Positions 1 through 9,736 of a DNA stretch of 64,000 bases are shown in pieces. Under the pieces are notes generated by a model. It searched no databases. It was not told the DNA's origin and saw only the letters and a program-made list of their open reading frames with translations. Where the stretch lies: NCBI RefSeq assembly GCF_000378125.1, contig NZ_KB899241.1, forward strand, positions 719,652 through 783,651, read 5' to 3'. The stretch comes from Rudaea cellulosilytica DSM 22992 (GTDB lineage Bacteria; Pseudomonadota; Gammaproteobacteria; Xanthomonadales; Rhodanobacteraceae). Positions within the stretch are counted from its first letter, which is position 1; each line of letters begins with the position of its first letter. Both the position numbers and the translations under genes were made by a program.

Positions 1-2
1 TC

Positions 3-1331
3 TTCCTCGCCTGGAGCGTGCTCCTGGTCGCGCTGATCAACTGGCAGATCAGCAGTTATCTTGAGCACATTGTCGACGACATCCTCGAACAACGCGTGGC
101 CTACCTTTCCGGCGTGGAGCGCGAGCAGCTGCCCGCAGCGCTGGCGATGACCGCGGCGACCGACCGGCGCGGGGTGATGAGTTTCGGCGTATTCGATGCG
201 GCCGGCCGCTACGTCGCCGGCAACATCGATCGACTCCCGCCGGAGCTGCCCGTGGACGGTGCGCTGCATCGGCTCGCCAATGGCATCGTGCGCATCGACG
301 GTGTGCACACCGGAGCCAGCCGCGGCGTCGCAGTGCGCATCGCCGACGGATCGAGCATCGTGCTCACGCGCACGACCGACGCAGCCGACCGGGTCGGCGC
401 GATCATCCGCAACGGTTTCATCTGGGCACTGTCCTTGACCCTGATTCCGGGCCTGCTCGGCGGCTTCCTGCTTGCGCGCGGCTCGCTCAAGCGCGTGCGC
501 GACATCGAGACCGCGGTCGCGCCGATCATGCGCGGCGACCTCGGCGTGCGCCTGCCGATCTCTGAGCGGCGCGACGAGGTCGACATGCTCGCGAACATCG
601 TCAACCGCATGCTCGATCGCCTCGAAACCCTGCTCGGCGAGGTCAAGGGCGTGTCCGACAGCATCGCCCACGACCTGCGCACTCCGCTGACGCGCCTGCG
701 CGCGCAGCTCTACCGTCTGCAGCGCGAGATTCCGCCCGACGACGCGCACGCGGCGACGATCGAGCGCTGCATCACCGACACCGACAACCTGCTCAATCGT
801 TTTCGCGCGCTGCTGCGCATCTCCGAACTCGAGGACCTGCAACGCCGTGCCGGCTTCGGCGAGGTCGACTTGCGCGAGAAGCTCGCGCGCGTGCACGAGC
901 TCTATTCGCCGCTGGCCGAGGACAAACGCATCGCCTTTGCACTCGAACTCCCGGCAATCCTGGCCGGCGTGCGCGCCGACGGCGGCCTGCTGTTCGAGGC
1001 GATTTCCAACCTCGTCGACAACGCGCTCAAGTTCACCCCCGACGGCGGCCGCGTCGTGCTGCGCGCAGTCGATGAAAAGATCGGGCCGCGCATCGACGTG
1101 ATCGACAGCGGTCCCGGCGTTCCCGCGGCCGAGCGCGATGCCGTGCTGCATCGTTTCTACCGGACCAAGACCTGTCGCAAGGAACACGAATGCGAAGCGC
1201 CCGGCTTCGGCCTCGGCCTGTCGATCGTCTCGGCCATCGTCAAGCTGCACGACTACCGCTTCGAGATCGCCGACGCCGAGGGTGGAACCGGTACACGCAT
1301 GACGATCTATTGCTCGTCTAACGCGGGCTGA
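3..1331 (+). CDS. Sensor histidine kinase, 5' end cut by the window
   Basis: Inner-membrane two-component sensor kinase. The reading frame is open from base 3, so the true start and first membrane helix lie outside. Visible, counting from the GTG at base 18: the end of TM1, a periplasmic sensor of about 110 residues, TM2 near 133-153, a HAMP linker (about 154-205), a HisKA box SIAHDLRTPL with the phosphorylated His near 218, an N box (NLVDNALKF), and ATP-lid glycine motifs DSGPGVP and GFGLGLSIV. No partner response regulator is in the window; it probably lies just upstream. The RND efflux genes start 195 bp downstream on the same strand, so this kinase could control them, which is inference only. 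Confidence 0.93.
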   Translation, partial: FLAWSVLLVALINWQISSYLEHIVDDILEQRVAYLSGVEREQLPAALAMTAATDRRGVMSFGVFDAAGRYVAGNIDRLPPELPVDGALHRLANGIVRIDGVHTGASRGVAVRIADGSSIVLTRTTDAADRVGAIIRNGFIWALSLTLIPGLLGGFLLARGSLKRVRDIETAVAPIMRGDLGVRLPISERRDEVDMLANIVNRMLDRLETLLGEVKGVSDSIAHDLRTPLTRLRAQLYRLQREIPPDDAHAATIERCITDTDNLLNRFRALLRISELEDLQRRAGFGEVDLREKLARVHELYSPLAEDKRIAFALELPAILAGVRADGGLLFEAISNLVDNALKFTPDGGRVVLRAVDEKIGPRIDVIDSGPGVPAAERDAVLHRFYRTKTCRKEHECEAPGFGLGLSIVSAIVKLHDYRFEIADAEGGTGTRMTIYCSSNAG

Positions 1332-1526
1332 GGGCGACGTCCGCGGCAGATGAAGAAAATTTCATCGATGTCGCCACGAGTAAAAGCCGTTACCGGCACT
1401 ACATTTTCGCGCATTGCGCAGGCCAGGGCCGTCGCTGCTTAAACAATTCTTCATATCCGCGACGATGAAAATTTGTGGCGTGGCAGCATAATTGCCTCGG
1501 CAAGTTTTTCGTCTCGCGGAATTTTC

Positions 1527-4500
1527 ATGCAAGGTCTCGTTCGCATCGCGCTCGCGCGCCCGTACACGTTCGTCGTATTGGCGCTGCTGATCCTCATCAT
1601 CGGCCCGCTCGCGGCGATGCGCACGCCGACCGATATTTTTCCGAACATCGACATCCCGGTGATCGGCGTGGCCTGGCAGTACACCGGCCTGCCGCCGGAC
1701 CAGATGGCCGGACGCATGACGACGCCGTTCGAGCGTGCGCTGACGACGACGGTGAACGACATCGAGCATATCGAAGCCAATTCGTTCACCGGATTCGGCA
1801 TCGTCAAGATCTACTTTCATCCCAATGTCAATATCGCCACGGCGAACGCACAGGTCACCGCGATCGCGCAGACGATGATCAAGAACATGCCACAGGGCGC
1901 GCAACCGCCGCTGATCGTGAACTACAGCGCCGCCACGGTGCCGATCATGCAACTCGCCCTGTCCGGCAAAGGGCTTACGGAGCAGAACCTCGCCGATATG
2001 GCGATGAACTCTCTGCGCACGCGCCTGGTCACCGTGCCGGGTTCGGCGATTCCGTACCCGTTCGGCGGCAAGGCGCGCCAAGTGCAGATCGATCTCGATG
2101 CCGCCGCGCTGCAGGCACGCGGCTTGACCGGCCAGGACGTCGCCAATGCCCTCGCCGCGCAGAACGTATTGACGCCGGTCGGCACGCAGAAGATCGGCAA
2201 CTTCGAATATGCGGTCAATCTCAACAACGCGCCGTCCGACTTGAAGGACCTGGCCGACCTGCCGATCAAGGAGGTCAACGGCGCAATGGTCTACGTGCGC
2301 GATGTGGCGAACGTGCGCGACGGCAACGCCGTGCAGACCAACATCGTCCACGTCGATGGCGGCCGGTCGGTATTGATGAGCGTGCTCAAGAGCGGCGCGA
2401 CGTCGACGCTGGCGATCGTCGATGGCATCAAGTCGATGCTCGAGGAGATCAAGCCCTCGCTGCCTGACGCGCTCGTCGTCAAGGCGATCGGCGATCAGTC
2501 GATCTTCGTGCGCAACGCGATCGGCGGCGTGATCAAGGAAGGCGTGATCGCGGCCGCGTTGACCAGCCTGATGATTCTGCTGTTCCTCGGTAGCTGGCGT
2601 TCGACCGTGATCGTCGCGATTTCGATTCCGCTGTCGGTCACCGGCGCGGTGATGATTCTTTCCGCGCTCGGCGAGACGCTCAACATCATGACGCTCGGCG
2701 GCCTCGCCCTCGCCGTCGGCATCCTCGTCGACGAGGCGACGGTGACGATCGAAAACATCAACTGGCACCTCGAACACGGCAAGGACGTGCGCACGGCGAT
2801 TCTCGACGGTGCGCAGCAGATCGTCGTGCCGGCCTTCGTCTCGATGCTGTGCATTTGCATCGTCTTCATCCCGATGTTCTTCCTGCAAGGCATCGCACGC
2901 TACCTGTTCGTGCCGATGGCCGAGGCGGTCATGGCCGCGATGGTCTGCTCGTTCCTGCTCTCGCGCACCCTCGTGCCGACCATGGCGAACTATCTCCTGC
3001 GCGCGCACGCCGCGCACACCGACGAACACGGCACCTCCCCGCCGCTGCCGCCGTCGCGCAATCCGCTGGTACGTTTCCAGCGCGGCTTCGAGGCACGATT
3101 CGAGCGCATGCGCGCCGGCTATCACGATCTTCTCGGGCTCGCCCTCGCGCAGCGCAAGCTCTTCGTCAGCGGCTTCCTCGCTGCGATCGTGGTCTCGTTC
3201 CTGCTCGTGCCGTTTCTCGGCCGCAACTTCTTTCCGTTCGTCGACGCCGGTCAGATTCTCATCCACGTCCGCGCACCAGTGGGTACGCGCGTGGAGGAAA
3301 CCGCTGCGCGTTTCGCCGACGCCGAACGCGCGATCCGCGAGATCATTCCGGCCAACGAAGTCGAGACGATCGCCGACAACCTCGGCGCGCCGTTCCTGTC
3401 CGCCATCAACACGATCTACAACAACACCGGCACGATCGGCGAACAGGACGGCGACATCCAGGTCTCGCTCGCCGAAGGCCATGCGCCGACCGCCGGCTAC
3501 ATGCGTCGCCTGCGCGAGGAACTGCCGCGGCGTTTCCCCGGCATGACTTTTTCGTTCCTGCCCGCCGACATCGTCAGCCAGATCCTCAACTTCGGCGCGC
3601 CCGCGCCGATCGACCTGCAGGTTCGCGGCAACAATCTCGCCGAGAATTTCACTTACGCGAACAAGCTGCTCGCGCAGATCAAACGCATCCCCGGCGTCGC
3701 TGACGCGCGCATCCAGCAGACCGGCAGCGCACCGGCGCTCAAGGTCGACGTCGACCGCACGCGTGCGCAGTACGCGGGCGTGACCACGAAAGACGTGACG
3801 AGCAGCCTCGTCGTCAACCTCGCCGGCTCGAGCCAGGTCGCGCCGACGTTCTGGCTCAATCCGGCCAACGGCGTCACCTATCCGATCGTGATGCAGACGC
3901 CGCAGTACAAGCTCGACTCGCTCGAAGCATTGCGCAACGTCTCGATCAACGCACCGGGCGGCGGTACCACCGTGCTCGGCGGCATCGCCGACATTAGCCG
4001 CACCCAGGTCAACGGCGTGTTCAGCGAGTACGACATCCGCCCGCTCGTGCAGATCTACGCGACCACGCAGGATCGCGACCTCGGTGGCGTCGCTGCCGAC
4101 ATCCAGAAGATTATCGACGCCAACGCGAAGGACCTGCCCAAGGGCGGAAACGTGGTCCTGCTCGGCCAGGTGAAGACGATGAACAGCGCATTCTCGGGCC
4201 TGCTATTCGGCCTCGTCGGCGCGATCGCGCTGATCTACTTCCTCATCGTGATCAACTTCCAGTCGTGGAGCGATCCGTTCGTCATCATCACCGCGCTGCC
4301 CGCGGCATTGGCCGGCATCGTCTGGATGCTGTTCGCCACACACACCACGCTATCCGTGCCTGCATTGACCGGCGCGATCATGTGCATGGGCGTGGCGACA
4401 GCGAACAGCGTGCTCGTGATTTCGTTCGCACGCGAAAAGCTCGATGAGCTCGGCGACGCCACCGCGGCCGCGCTCGAGGCCGGTTTCGTGCGCTTGCGCC

Positions 4501-4733
4501 CGGTGCTGATGACGGCACTCGCTATGGTCATCGGCATGCTGCCGATGGCGCTCGGCCTCGGCGAAGGTGGCGAGCAGAATGCACCGCTCGGTCGCGCCGT
4601 GATCGGCGGCCTCGTCTTCGCCACGATCGCCACGCTGTTCTTTGTCCCGGTCGTGTTCAGCATCATCCATCGGCGCCACGGCGACAAGCCGGCGCCGCAA
4701 GTTTCGTTCGGAGAGTCCCATGTCGCAGCCTGA
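1527..4733 (+). CDS. RND-family efflux permease (HAE1/AcrB-like)
   Basis: Proton-driven inner-membrane pump of 1068 residues, the normal RND length. I chose the ATG at 1527 (MQGLVRIALARPYTF) over the longer frame from 1473, because it gives the standard short cytoplasmic N-terminus before TM1. TM1, a large periplasmic domain, TM2-6, a second periplasmic domain and TM8-12 can all be followed. The TM4 pair reads VDEATVTIEN, Asp-Glu instead of AcrB's Asp-Asp. The TM10 segment reads GVATANSVL where AcrB has a Lys-Asn pair, so the relay lysine is absent. The adaptor gene overlaps the 3' end by 14 bp. No TolC-type gene is in the window. Confidence 0.95.
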   Translation: MQGLVRIALARPYTFVVLALLILIIGPLAAMRTPTDIFPNIDIPVIGVAWQYTGLPPDQMAGRMTTPFERALTTTVNDIEHIEANSFTGFGIVKIYFHPNVNIATANAQVTAIAQTMIKNMPQGAQPPLIVNYSAATVPIMQLALSGKGLTEQNLADMAMNSLRTRLVTVPGSAIPYPFGGKARQVQIDLDAAALQARGLTGQDVANALAAQNVLTPVGTQKIGNFEYAVNLNNAPSDLKDLADLPIKEVNGAMVYVRDVANVRDGNAVQTNIVHVDGGRSVLMSVLKSGATSTLAIVDGIKSMLEEIKPSLPDALVVKAIGDQSIFVRNAIGGVIKEGVIAAALTSLMILLFLGSWRSTVIVAISIPLSVTGAVMILSALGETLNIMTLGGLALAVGILVDEATVTIENINWHLEHGKDVRTAILDGAQQIVVPAFVSMLCICIVFIPMFFLQGIARYLFVPMAEAVMAAMVCSFLLSRTLVPTMANYLLRAHAAHTDEHGTSPPLPPSRNPLVRFQRGFEARFERMRAGYHDLLGLALAQRKLFVSGFLAAIVVSFLLVPFLGRNFFPFVDAGQILIHVRAPVGTRVEETAARFADAERAIREIIPANEVETIADNLGAPFLSAINTIYNNTGTIGEQDGDIQVSLAEGHAPTAGYMRRLREELPRRFPGMTFSFLPADIVSQILNFGAPAPIDLQVRGNNLAENFTYANKLLAQIKRIPGVADARIQQTGSAPALKVDVDRTRAQYAGVTTKDVTSSLVVNLAGSSQVAPTFWLNPANGVTYPIVMQTPQYKLDSLEALRNVSINAPGGGTTVLGGIADISRTQVNGVFSEYDIRPLVQIYATTQDRDLGGVAADIQKIIDANAKDLPKGGNVVLLGQVKTMNSAFSGLLFGLVGAIALIYFLIVINFQSWSDPFVIITALPAALAGIVWMLFATHTTLSVPALTGAIMCMGVATANSVLVISFAREKLDELGDATAAALEAGFVRLRPVLMTALAMVIGMLPMALGLGEGGEQNAPLGRAVIGGLVFATIATLFFVPVVFSIIHRRHGDKPAPQVSFGESHVAA

Positions 4734-5928
4734 CCCTGTTTCCCGCAAGCGCGGCTCATATCGCGGCCTGCGCCTGGCGGGCGTCGTCGCCGTCGTGATC
4801 GCCGTCGTGGTCGTCGCACACGGGCTCATCGTGCGCGCTGCGGAATCCTCGCGTCTGCGTGACTGGACCGATGCGCAGGCGCTGCCTACTGTCGCGGTCA
4901 ATCCCCCTGCGAACAGCGCGAATGCATCCGGCCTGGAACTGCCCGGCCGACTGGAGGCGTTCAAGCGCGCACCGATCTACGCGCGCGTGCCAGGCTACGT
5001 GAAGGACTGGAAATACGACATCGGCGCGAAGGTGAAGGCCGGCGACTTACTTGCAGAAGTCGAAACGCCCGATCTCGACCAGCAACTCGCGCAGGCGCGC
5101 GCCGACCTCGCCACCGCGCAGGCCAACGCGAACCTCTCGCGTATCACGGCGCAGCGCTGGCAGGCGCTCGGCAAGACCAGCCTCGTCGCCAAGCAGGATG
5201 TCGACGAGAAGACCGGCGATCTCGCCGCCAAACAGGCGGCCGCGAACTCGGCGCAGGCCAATGTCGCGCGTCTCGTCGCGATGAAAGGGTTCGCCCGCAT
5301 CACCGCACCGTTCGATGGCATCGTCACCGCGCGCAACACCGACATCGGCGCGCTGGTCAACGCCGGCAGTTCCGCCGGTTCGGAACTGTTCGTCGTGTCC
5401 GACACGCAACGCCTGCGCGTCAACCTCGCCGTGCCGCAGAACTATGCACCGAGCGTACCGCCCGGCACGAAGGCGACGCTGAGCGTGCCGGAATATCCGA
5501 ACAAGACGTACACGGCCGAAGTCGAAGCGTCTTCGCAGGCGATCAGCGCGGCGTCGGGCACGACGCAGATGCAATTGCTCGTCGACAATCCAGACGGCGA
5601 ACTGCTGCCCGGCGGCTACGCCAGCGTGCGCCTCGACCTCAAGGCCCACGCCAAGGTACTCAGCGTGCCGGCGAGCGCGCTGATCGTCAACGCGAATGGC
5701 CTCACCGTCGCCACCGTCGGCGCCGACGACAAGATCGTGGTCAAACCGGTGACGCTCGCACGCGATCTCGGCAAGACAGTCGAAATCTCCTCGGGTCTCG
5801 CTGCCGACGATCGCGTCGTCGAGAATCCGCCCGACGGCGTCGTCAGCGGCACGCAGGTGCGCATCGCCGGCGCGCAGCCCAAGGGGCAAGTCGCCGCGGC
5901 GGAAAAAGGCAAGAACTCGAAAGGCTGA
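4720..5928 (+). CDS. RND periplasmic adaptor (membrane fusion) subunit
   Basis: AcrA/HlyD-type adaptor of 402 residues linking the upstream RND permease to an outer-membrane channel. The ATG at 4720 lies inside the end of the permease gene, which indicates translational coupling. One N-terminal anchor helix (about 18-38) is followed by a biotinyl-lipoyl half (GRLEAFKRAPIYARVPGYV), an alpha hairpin rich in Ala/Gln (about 120-190), the second lipoyl half (GFARITAPFDGIV), a beta barrel, and a membrane-proximal domain ending in a Lys-rich tail. The gene order permease then adaptor is the reverse of acrAB. Confidence 0.93.
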   Translation: MSQPDPVSRKRGSYRGLRLAGVVAVVIAVVVVAHGLIVRAAESSRLRDWTDAQALPTVAVNPPANSANASGLELPGRLEAFKRAPIYARVPGYVKDWKYDIGAKVKAGDLLAEVETPDLDQQLAQARADLATAQANANLSRITAQRWQALGKTSLVAKQDVDEKTGDLAAKQAAANSAQANVARLVAMKGFARITAPFDGIVTARNTDIGALVNAGSSAGSELFVVSDTQRLRVNLAVPQNYAPSVPPGTKATLSVPEYPNKTYTAEVEASSQAISAASGTTQMQLLVDNPDGELLPGGYASVRLDLKAHAKVLSVPASALIVNANGLTVATVGADDKIVVKPVTLARDLGKTVEISSGLAADDRVVENPPDGVVSGTQVRIAGAQPKGQVAAAEKGKNSKG

Positions 5929-5986
5929 GGAACGCGGAATCCGGCGCTGCGCTTGACTGCGCGCGCCGCGTCACCATCTTGCTACG

Positions 5987-6988
5987 ATGACCGGCAAACG
6001 CGTTCCTTTTTCCGTCCTCGACCTCGCCCCGATCTGCGCCGGCTCAACTGCGGCGCAATCGCTGGCCAACACGCTCGACCTCGCGCAGCACGCCGAACGT
6101 TGGGGCTACCATCGCTACTGGCTCGCCGAGCACCACAACATGCCCGGCATTGCCAGCGCCGCGACCTCCGTCGTGATCGGCCACGTTGCCGCAGGCACGC
6201 GCACGATCCGCGTCGGCGCCGGCGGCATCATGCTGCCGAACCACGCACCGCTTGTCGTCGCCGAACAGTTCGGCACGCTCGCAACGCTGTATCCCGACCG
6301 CATCGATCTCGGCCTCGGCCGCGCGCCCGGCACCGATCAGCGCACGATGATCGCGCTGCGTCGCCACCTCGCCGGCGACGTCGATCGCTTCCCGCAGGAC
6401 GTGCTCGAGCTGCAGGCATATTTCGCCACGCCCGAATCCGGTGGCGCACCCGTGCGCGCGATTCCGGGCGAAGGCACGCTGGTGCCGATCTGGATCCTCG
6501 GCTCGAGCCTGTACGGCGCGCAACTCGCCGCCGCACTCGGCCTGCCGTTCGCGTTCGCCTCGCACTTCGCGCCGGCCGAACTGGACAACGCGCTCGCGCT
6601 TTACCGGCACCGATTCAAGCCGTCGGCAACGCTGGCGCAACCGCATGCGATGGCCGCACTCAATGTGTTCGCCGCCGACAGCGACGCCGAGGCGCGGCGC
6701 CTGTTCACGAGCCTGCAGCAGGCATTCCTCAACCTGCGCCGAGGCATGCCGGGACAGTTGCCCATGCCAGTCGACGACATCGGCGCGCTTACATCGCTGC
6801 CGGAGCGGACGATGCTCGAACACGCGCTGTCGTGCTCCATCGTCGGCGCCGCGGATACGGTGCGCAAAGGGGTCGCCGATTTCCTCGCGCGTACGCAGGC
6901 GGACGAACTCATTGTCACCGCGATGATCCACGATCACGCCGCGCGCCTGCGCTCGTTCGAAATTCTCGCCGAGATCGTCGCGGCATAA
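5987..6988 (+). CDS. LLM-class flavin-dependent oxidoreductase
   Basis: Cytoplasmic luciferase-like monooxygenase family protein, 333 residues, a typical single TIM barrel using reduced FMN. Family hallmarks include the N-terminal [10 protein letters not shown] strand, the [11 protein letters not shown] segment, [11 protein letters not shown], and the [20 protein letters not shown] block. These resemble the MsnO8-like subgroup of LLM proteins. The substrate cannot be deduced. It stands alone, 58 bp after the adaptor gene and 46 bp before a hemolysin III-like gene, all on the same strand. Confidence 0.9.
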   Translation: MTGKRVPFSVLDLAPICAGSTAAQSLANTLDLAQHAERWGYHRYWLAEHHNMPGIASAATSVVIGHVAAGTRTIRVGAGGIMLPNHAPLVVAEQFGTLATLYPDRIDLGLGRAPGTDQRTMIALRRHLAGDVDRFPQDVLELQAYFATPESGGAPVRAIPGEGTLVPIWILGSSLYGAQLAAALGLPFAFASHFAPAELDNALALYRHRFKPSATLAQPHAMAALNVFAADSDAEARRLFTSLQQAFLNLRRGMPGQLPMPVDDIGALTSLPERTMLEHALSCSIVGAADTVRKGVADFLARTQADELIVTAMIHDHAARLRSFEILAEIVAA

Positions 6989-7034
6989 TCGTCGTCGGCT
7001 ATTTTTCAAACGCGACGTGCGTTAAGGTCGCGCG

Positions 7035-7721
7035 ATGAATGCAACGATCGCCGCTACTCACACTGATCGCGAGGAAATCGCGAACACGTTGACCCATGGC
7101 CTCGGCATCGTGCTCGCCGTCGTCGGCACCGCCGTACTGCTGCTCGCCGCACAGGCGAGCGTCGTGCCGTATGCGCTGAGCGCCTGTACCGTATACGGCG
7201 CGACGATGATCGTGCTCTACCTCGCATCCACGCTGTACCACGGGGCCGGCATCCCGCACGCAACCGGTGCCGCACCACCGCGCCCGCGTCTGCGCGCATT
7301 CGACCATATCGCGATCTTCCTGCTGATCGCCGGCACCTACACGCCCTACGTGCTGATCACGCTGCGCGGCGCCTGGGGCTGGAGCCTGTTCGCGATCGTC
7401 TGGTCGCTCGCCGCGGTCGGCACGGTGTTCGAGCTGACCTCATTGCGTCATTATCGTGGCGCGATGGTCGCGCTCTACATCGGCATGGGCTGGGTCGGCC
7501 TCGTCGCGATCAACCCGCTGCTCGCCGCACTCGCGCCGACGGGCCTGTGGCTGCTGTTCGGCGGCGGCGTGGCCTACACGCTCGGCGTGGTGTTCTACAA
7601 GATGAAGTCGCTGCGCTACCACCACGCGATCTGGCATCTGTTCGTGCTCGCCGGCAGCGTGCTGCAGTATTTTTCGATCCTGCTCTACGTGATACCTGAT
7701 GTGATTCCGCCACGCGCATGA
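7035..7721 (+). CDS. Hemolysin III / PAQR-family membrane protein
   Basis: Seven-helix inner-membrane protein of 228 residues related to YqfA/hemolysin III and the PAQR superfamily. Conserved features are the N-terminal EEIANTLTHGLG segment, STLYHG after TM2, a central FDHIAIFLLIAGTYTPY block, and a C-terminal HHAIWHLFVLAGS. The histidines and the aspartate of these segments are the usual metal-site ligands in the superfamily. Despite the historical name, haemolytic activity is not implied; a hydrolase-like or membrane-homeostasis role is more likely. The stop overlaps the next start by 4 bp (ATGA), so the two are probably co-translated. Confidence 0.9.
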   Translation: MNATIAATHTDREEIANTLTHGLGIVLAVVGTAVLLLAAQASVVPYALSACTVYGATMIVLYLASTLYHGAGIPHATGAAPPRPRLRAFDHIAIFLLIAGTYTPYVLITLRGAWGWSLFAIVWSLAAVGTVFELTSLRHYRGAMVALYIGMGWVGLVAINPLLAALAPTGLWLLFGGGVAYTLGVVFYKMKSLRYHHAIWHLFVLAGSVLQYFSILLYVIPDVIPPRA

Positions 7722-8110
7722 GTGCGCTCGTCACTCATCGAGGCGGCTGTCATTGCGGCGCCGTGCGCTTCGAGGTCGACGCGCCCGCGCGCATCGCCGC
7801 GCTCGACTGCAATTGCTCGATCTGCCGCATGAGCGGCTACATCCATTTGATCGTACCGGCCACGCGCTTTCGCCTGCTTGCCGGCGCCGGCGCGCTGACC
7901 GAATACACATTCAACACCGGCACCGCGAAGCACCGCTTCTGCCGCATCTGCGGGATCAAGTCGTTCTATATCCCGCGCTCGCATCCTGACGGCGTCGACG
8001 TCAACGTGCATTGCCTCGATGCGGCGACGATCGAATCGGTCGACGTGCAGCCATTCGACGATGCCGATCGCGATGCGGCTACCGCGGCGATCGAGCACTT
8101 GTCACGCTGA
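7718..8110 (+). CDS. GFA-family (CENP-V/GFA) zinc-binding protein
   Basis: Small cytoplasmic protein of 130 residues with the fold named after glutathione-dependent formaldehyde-activating enzyme. Zinc-ligand cysteines are in GGCHCGAVRF near the start, in CNCSICRMSG (about 30-39), and in FCRICGIKSF. Many family members have no demonstrated formaldehyde activity, so the substrate is open. It overlaps the hemolysin III-like gene by 4 bp. Confidence 0.9.
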   Translation: MSALVTHRGGCHCGAVRFEVDAPARIAALDCNCSICRMSGYIHLIVPATRFRLLAGAGALTEYTFNTGTAKHRFCRICGIKSFYIPRSHPDGVDVNVHCLDAATIESVDVQPFDDADRDAATAAIEHLSR

Positions 8111-8139
8111 AGAGCATTTCCGCGTTAAAGATCGCTCGG

Positions 8140-8631
8140 TTAGCCGAACACGAATGCAAGTGCAAACACGCCGAGCATGGTGAAGCACAGCGCGATCTTC
8201 GCGAGCGTGCCGAACAACAGGCCGAGCCAGGTGCTGACGCCGACATGCGCCGCGCGGCCCAGCCGGCTGCCGACCAGCAACTCGCCCGCGACCGCGCCGA
8301 GGAACGGCCCAAAAATCAAACCCGGCAAAGCGAAGAACAGACCGACGATGGTGCCGATCATTGCTCCCCAGATCGCGTGTGGACTGGCACCGACGCGCTT
8401 CGCTCCGAGCAGGCCAGCGACGAAATCGATCGCCAGCGCGAGCAGCGACAACACTCCGAGTACGACCAGGGTGAACGTACCGACGTGCTGGAAGTGATCG
8501 GCCCAGGCCGCGAGCAGCATGCCGGCGAACACGAGCGGCACGCCGGGTAGCACGGGCACGACGGTGCCGGCGAGACCGACGAGGATCAAGACCGCACTAA
8601 GGACGAAATACAACGCCTGTTCGGTCGGCAT
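8140..8631 (-). CDS. DUF456-domain membrane protein
   Basis: Integral membrane protein of 163 residues. I chose the ATG at 8631 (MPTEQALYFVLSAV) over the longer frame because the extra 30 residues are Arg-rich and lie before TM1. Four to five hydrophobic segments rich in Gly and Ala fill the chain, with GTVVPVLPGVPLVFAG and GAMIGTIVGLFFALPG segments typical of DUF456. Function unknown. The converging GFA gene ends 29 bp away. Confidence 0.85.
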   Translation of the reverse strand: MPTEQALYFVLSAVLILVGLAGTVVPVLPGVPLVFAGMLLAAWADHFQHVGTFTLVVLGVLSLLALAIDFVAGLLGAKRVGASPHAIWGAMIGTIVGLFFALPGLIFGPFLGAVAGELLVGSRLGRAAHVGVSTWLGLLFGTLAKIALCFTMLGVFALAFVFG

Positions 8632-8641
8632 GCAGCGATGC

Positions 8642-9511
8642 TCAGCGCGAACCCGGCGAGCCCGGCGGAGGTACGGCGCTGTCCTTGTCGAACGCGTCGC
8701 GGTATTCCGGCTTGATCGCATCGACGAACAACTTCACCGGCACTTCGACCTGTTGCGCGCCGTCTGCGTCGACGGCCACCTGGCCCGGTGCGAAGATCAG
8801 GGTGATGCCGATTGCCTTGCCGTCGACGCCGTCGACGAGGAACGCGGCGAAGTTCTCGGCCTCGGGCTCGGTGCCCTTGTCGACCAGCACATGCATCGCC
8901 TTCATGCGCGCGGTGAGCTCGGCCTGCGGCAGATTCTGGTTGTACAGGCGCGCCTCGTATTCGGCGTAGAGGCGGCGTCGCGATTCGTCGCTGAAGGCCT
9001 TCAGCGCGGCCGTCGGGTCGAGGAACAGATCGCCGAGGGTGACGATACGGCCGCTGGGCAGATGCTGGTTGAAAGTCGCCCGCAATGGGGTTGGGGTACC
9101 GTCGCCGACATCGGCCTGACCCTGCGCGAGCGCGCTGGCGAAGGCGACGGTTTGCGTGGCGACGGTGAAGTCGAGATCGAGCTTGCCGGGCCGCTCGGCG
9201 CGCTCGGCTTCGGGTTTCAGCTTCTTGATGCGCGCGGCGAGTTCAGCCTGCTGCGCCTGCGTGTAGGCGTGCATCGCTGCTTCGAGCGGAGCGAGTTCGC
9301 TACGCATGGACGGATAGCGCGCGGCGACCTCGATGCCGTCGGCACCCGCGGCCTCGACCTTGTCGGTGATCCGCGGAATCGACGGCGAAGGCGGTGCAAC
9401 CGGCGCGGCAGGAGGCGGGGCTTCACCGCAAGCGGCGCAGGCGAGCGCGACAAGCACGGGCAACCAGCGCGGGCTTCGCGGCAGCGCGCGAAAGTTCGAG
9501 GTGAACGTCAT
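8642..9511 (-). CDS. DUF3298/RsiV-like exported lipoprotein candidate
   Basis: 289-residue envelope protein. The start at 9511 gives a basic n-region, a hydrophobic core and an ALACAAC cleavage region, so it is probably a lipoprotein, though neither Cys sits in a perfect lipobox. A Pro-rich linker follows. The mature part ends in a DUF3298-like domain (GRIVTLGDLFLDP, then a C-terminal AFGITLIF-like strand region). DUF3298 domains occur in RsiV, which binds lysozyme, but many are uncharacterised. It ends 10 bp upstream of the DUF456 gene on the same strand, suggesting an operon. Confidence 0.78.
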   Translation of the reverse strand: MTFTSNFRALPRSPRWLPVLVALACAACGEAPPPAAPVAPPSPSIPRITDKVEAAGADGIEVAARYPSMRSELAPLEAAMHAYTQAQQAELAARIKKLKPEAERAERPGKLDLDFTVATQTVAFASALAQGQADVGDGTPTPLRATFNQHLPSGRIVTLGDLFLDPTAALKAFSDESRRRLYAEYEARLYNQNLPQAELTARMKAMHVLVDKGTEPEAENFAAFLVDGVDGKAIGITLIFAPGQVAVDADGAQQVEVPVKLFVDAIKPEYRDAFDKDSAVPPPGSPGSR

Positions 9512-9582
9512 GGATGAGGAAAGTATACGAACGGCAAGGCAGTGTAGTCGTTGCCGCCGCGCCGTTCCAAGTGCCCGCAGCG

Positions 9583-9604
9583 AATTCCTTGAAGCGAAGG
9601 AATT
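9583..9604. terminator. 8-bp stem, 6-nt loop hairpin with T tract
   Basis: AATTCCTT and AAGGAATT pair across the loop GAAGCG and are followed on the plus strand by further T residues. It looks like a Rho-independent terminator, but no plus-strand gene precedes it. It lies between two divergent genes, so it may end an unannotated transcript or be a leader structure. Confidence 0.4.
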
Positions 9605-9736
9605 TTTAACGTCAAAGCAAGGTTTTAGGCCGCATGGCATCGGACGCGCGAGGCCTCACTGGCGATTTTTGGTCTTCTCATCGCCCGTTTTCAACGGCAG
9701 GATTGGACCAATGGTTCGTGCGCAAAGGAGCAAACG

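Noticed and set aside
1362-3482. 706-residue minus-strand frame opposite the RND permease
   Set aside because: It is rich in His, Arg and Asp with no family signature and lies wholly antisense to an obvious gene; a GC-rich shadow.
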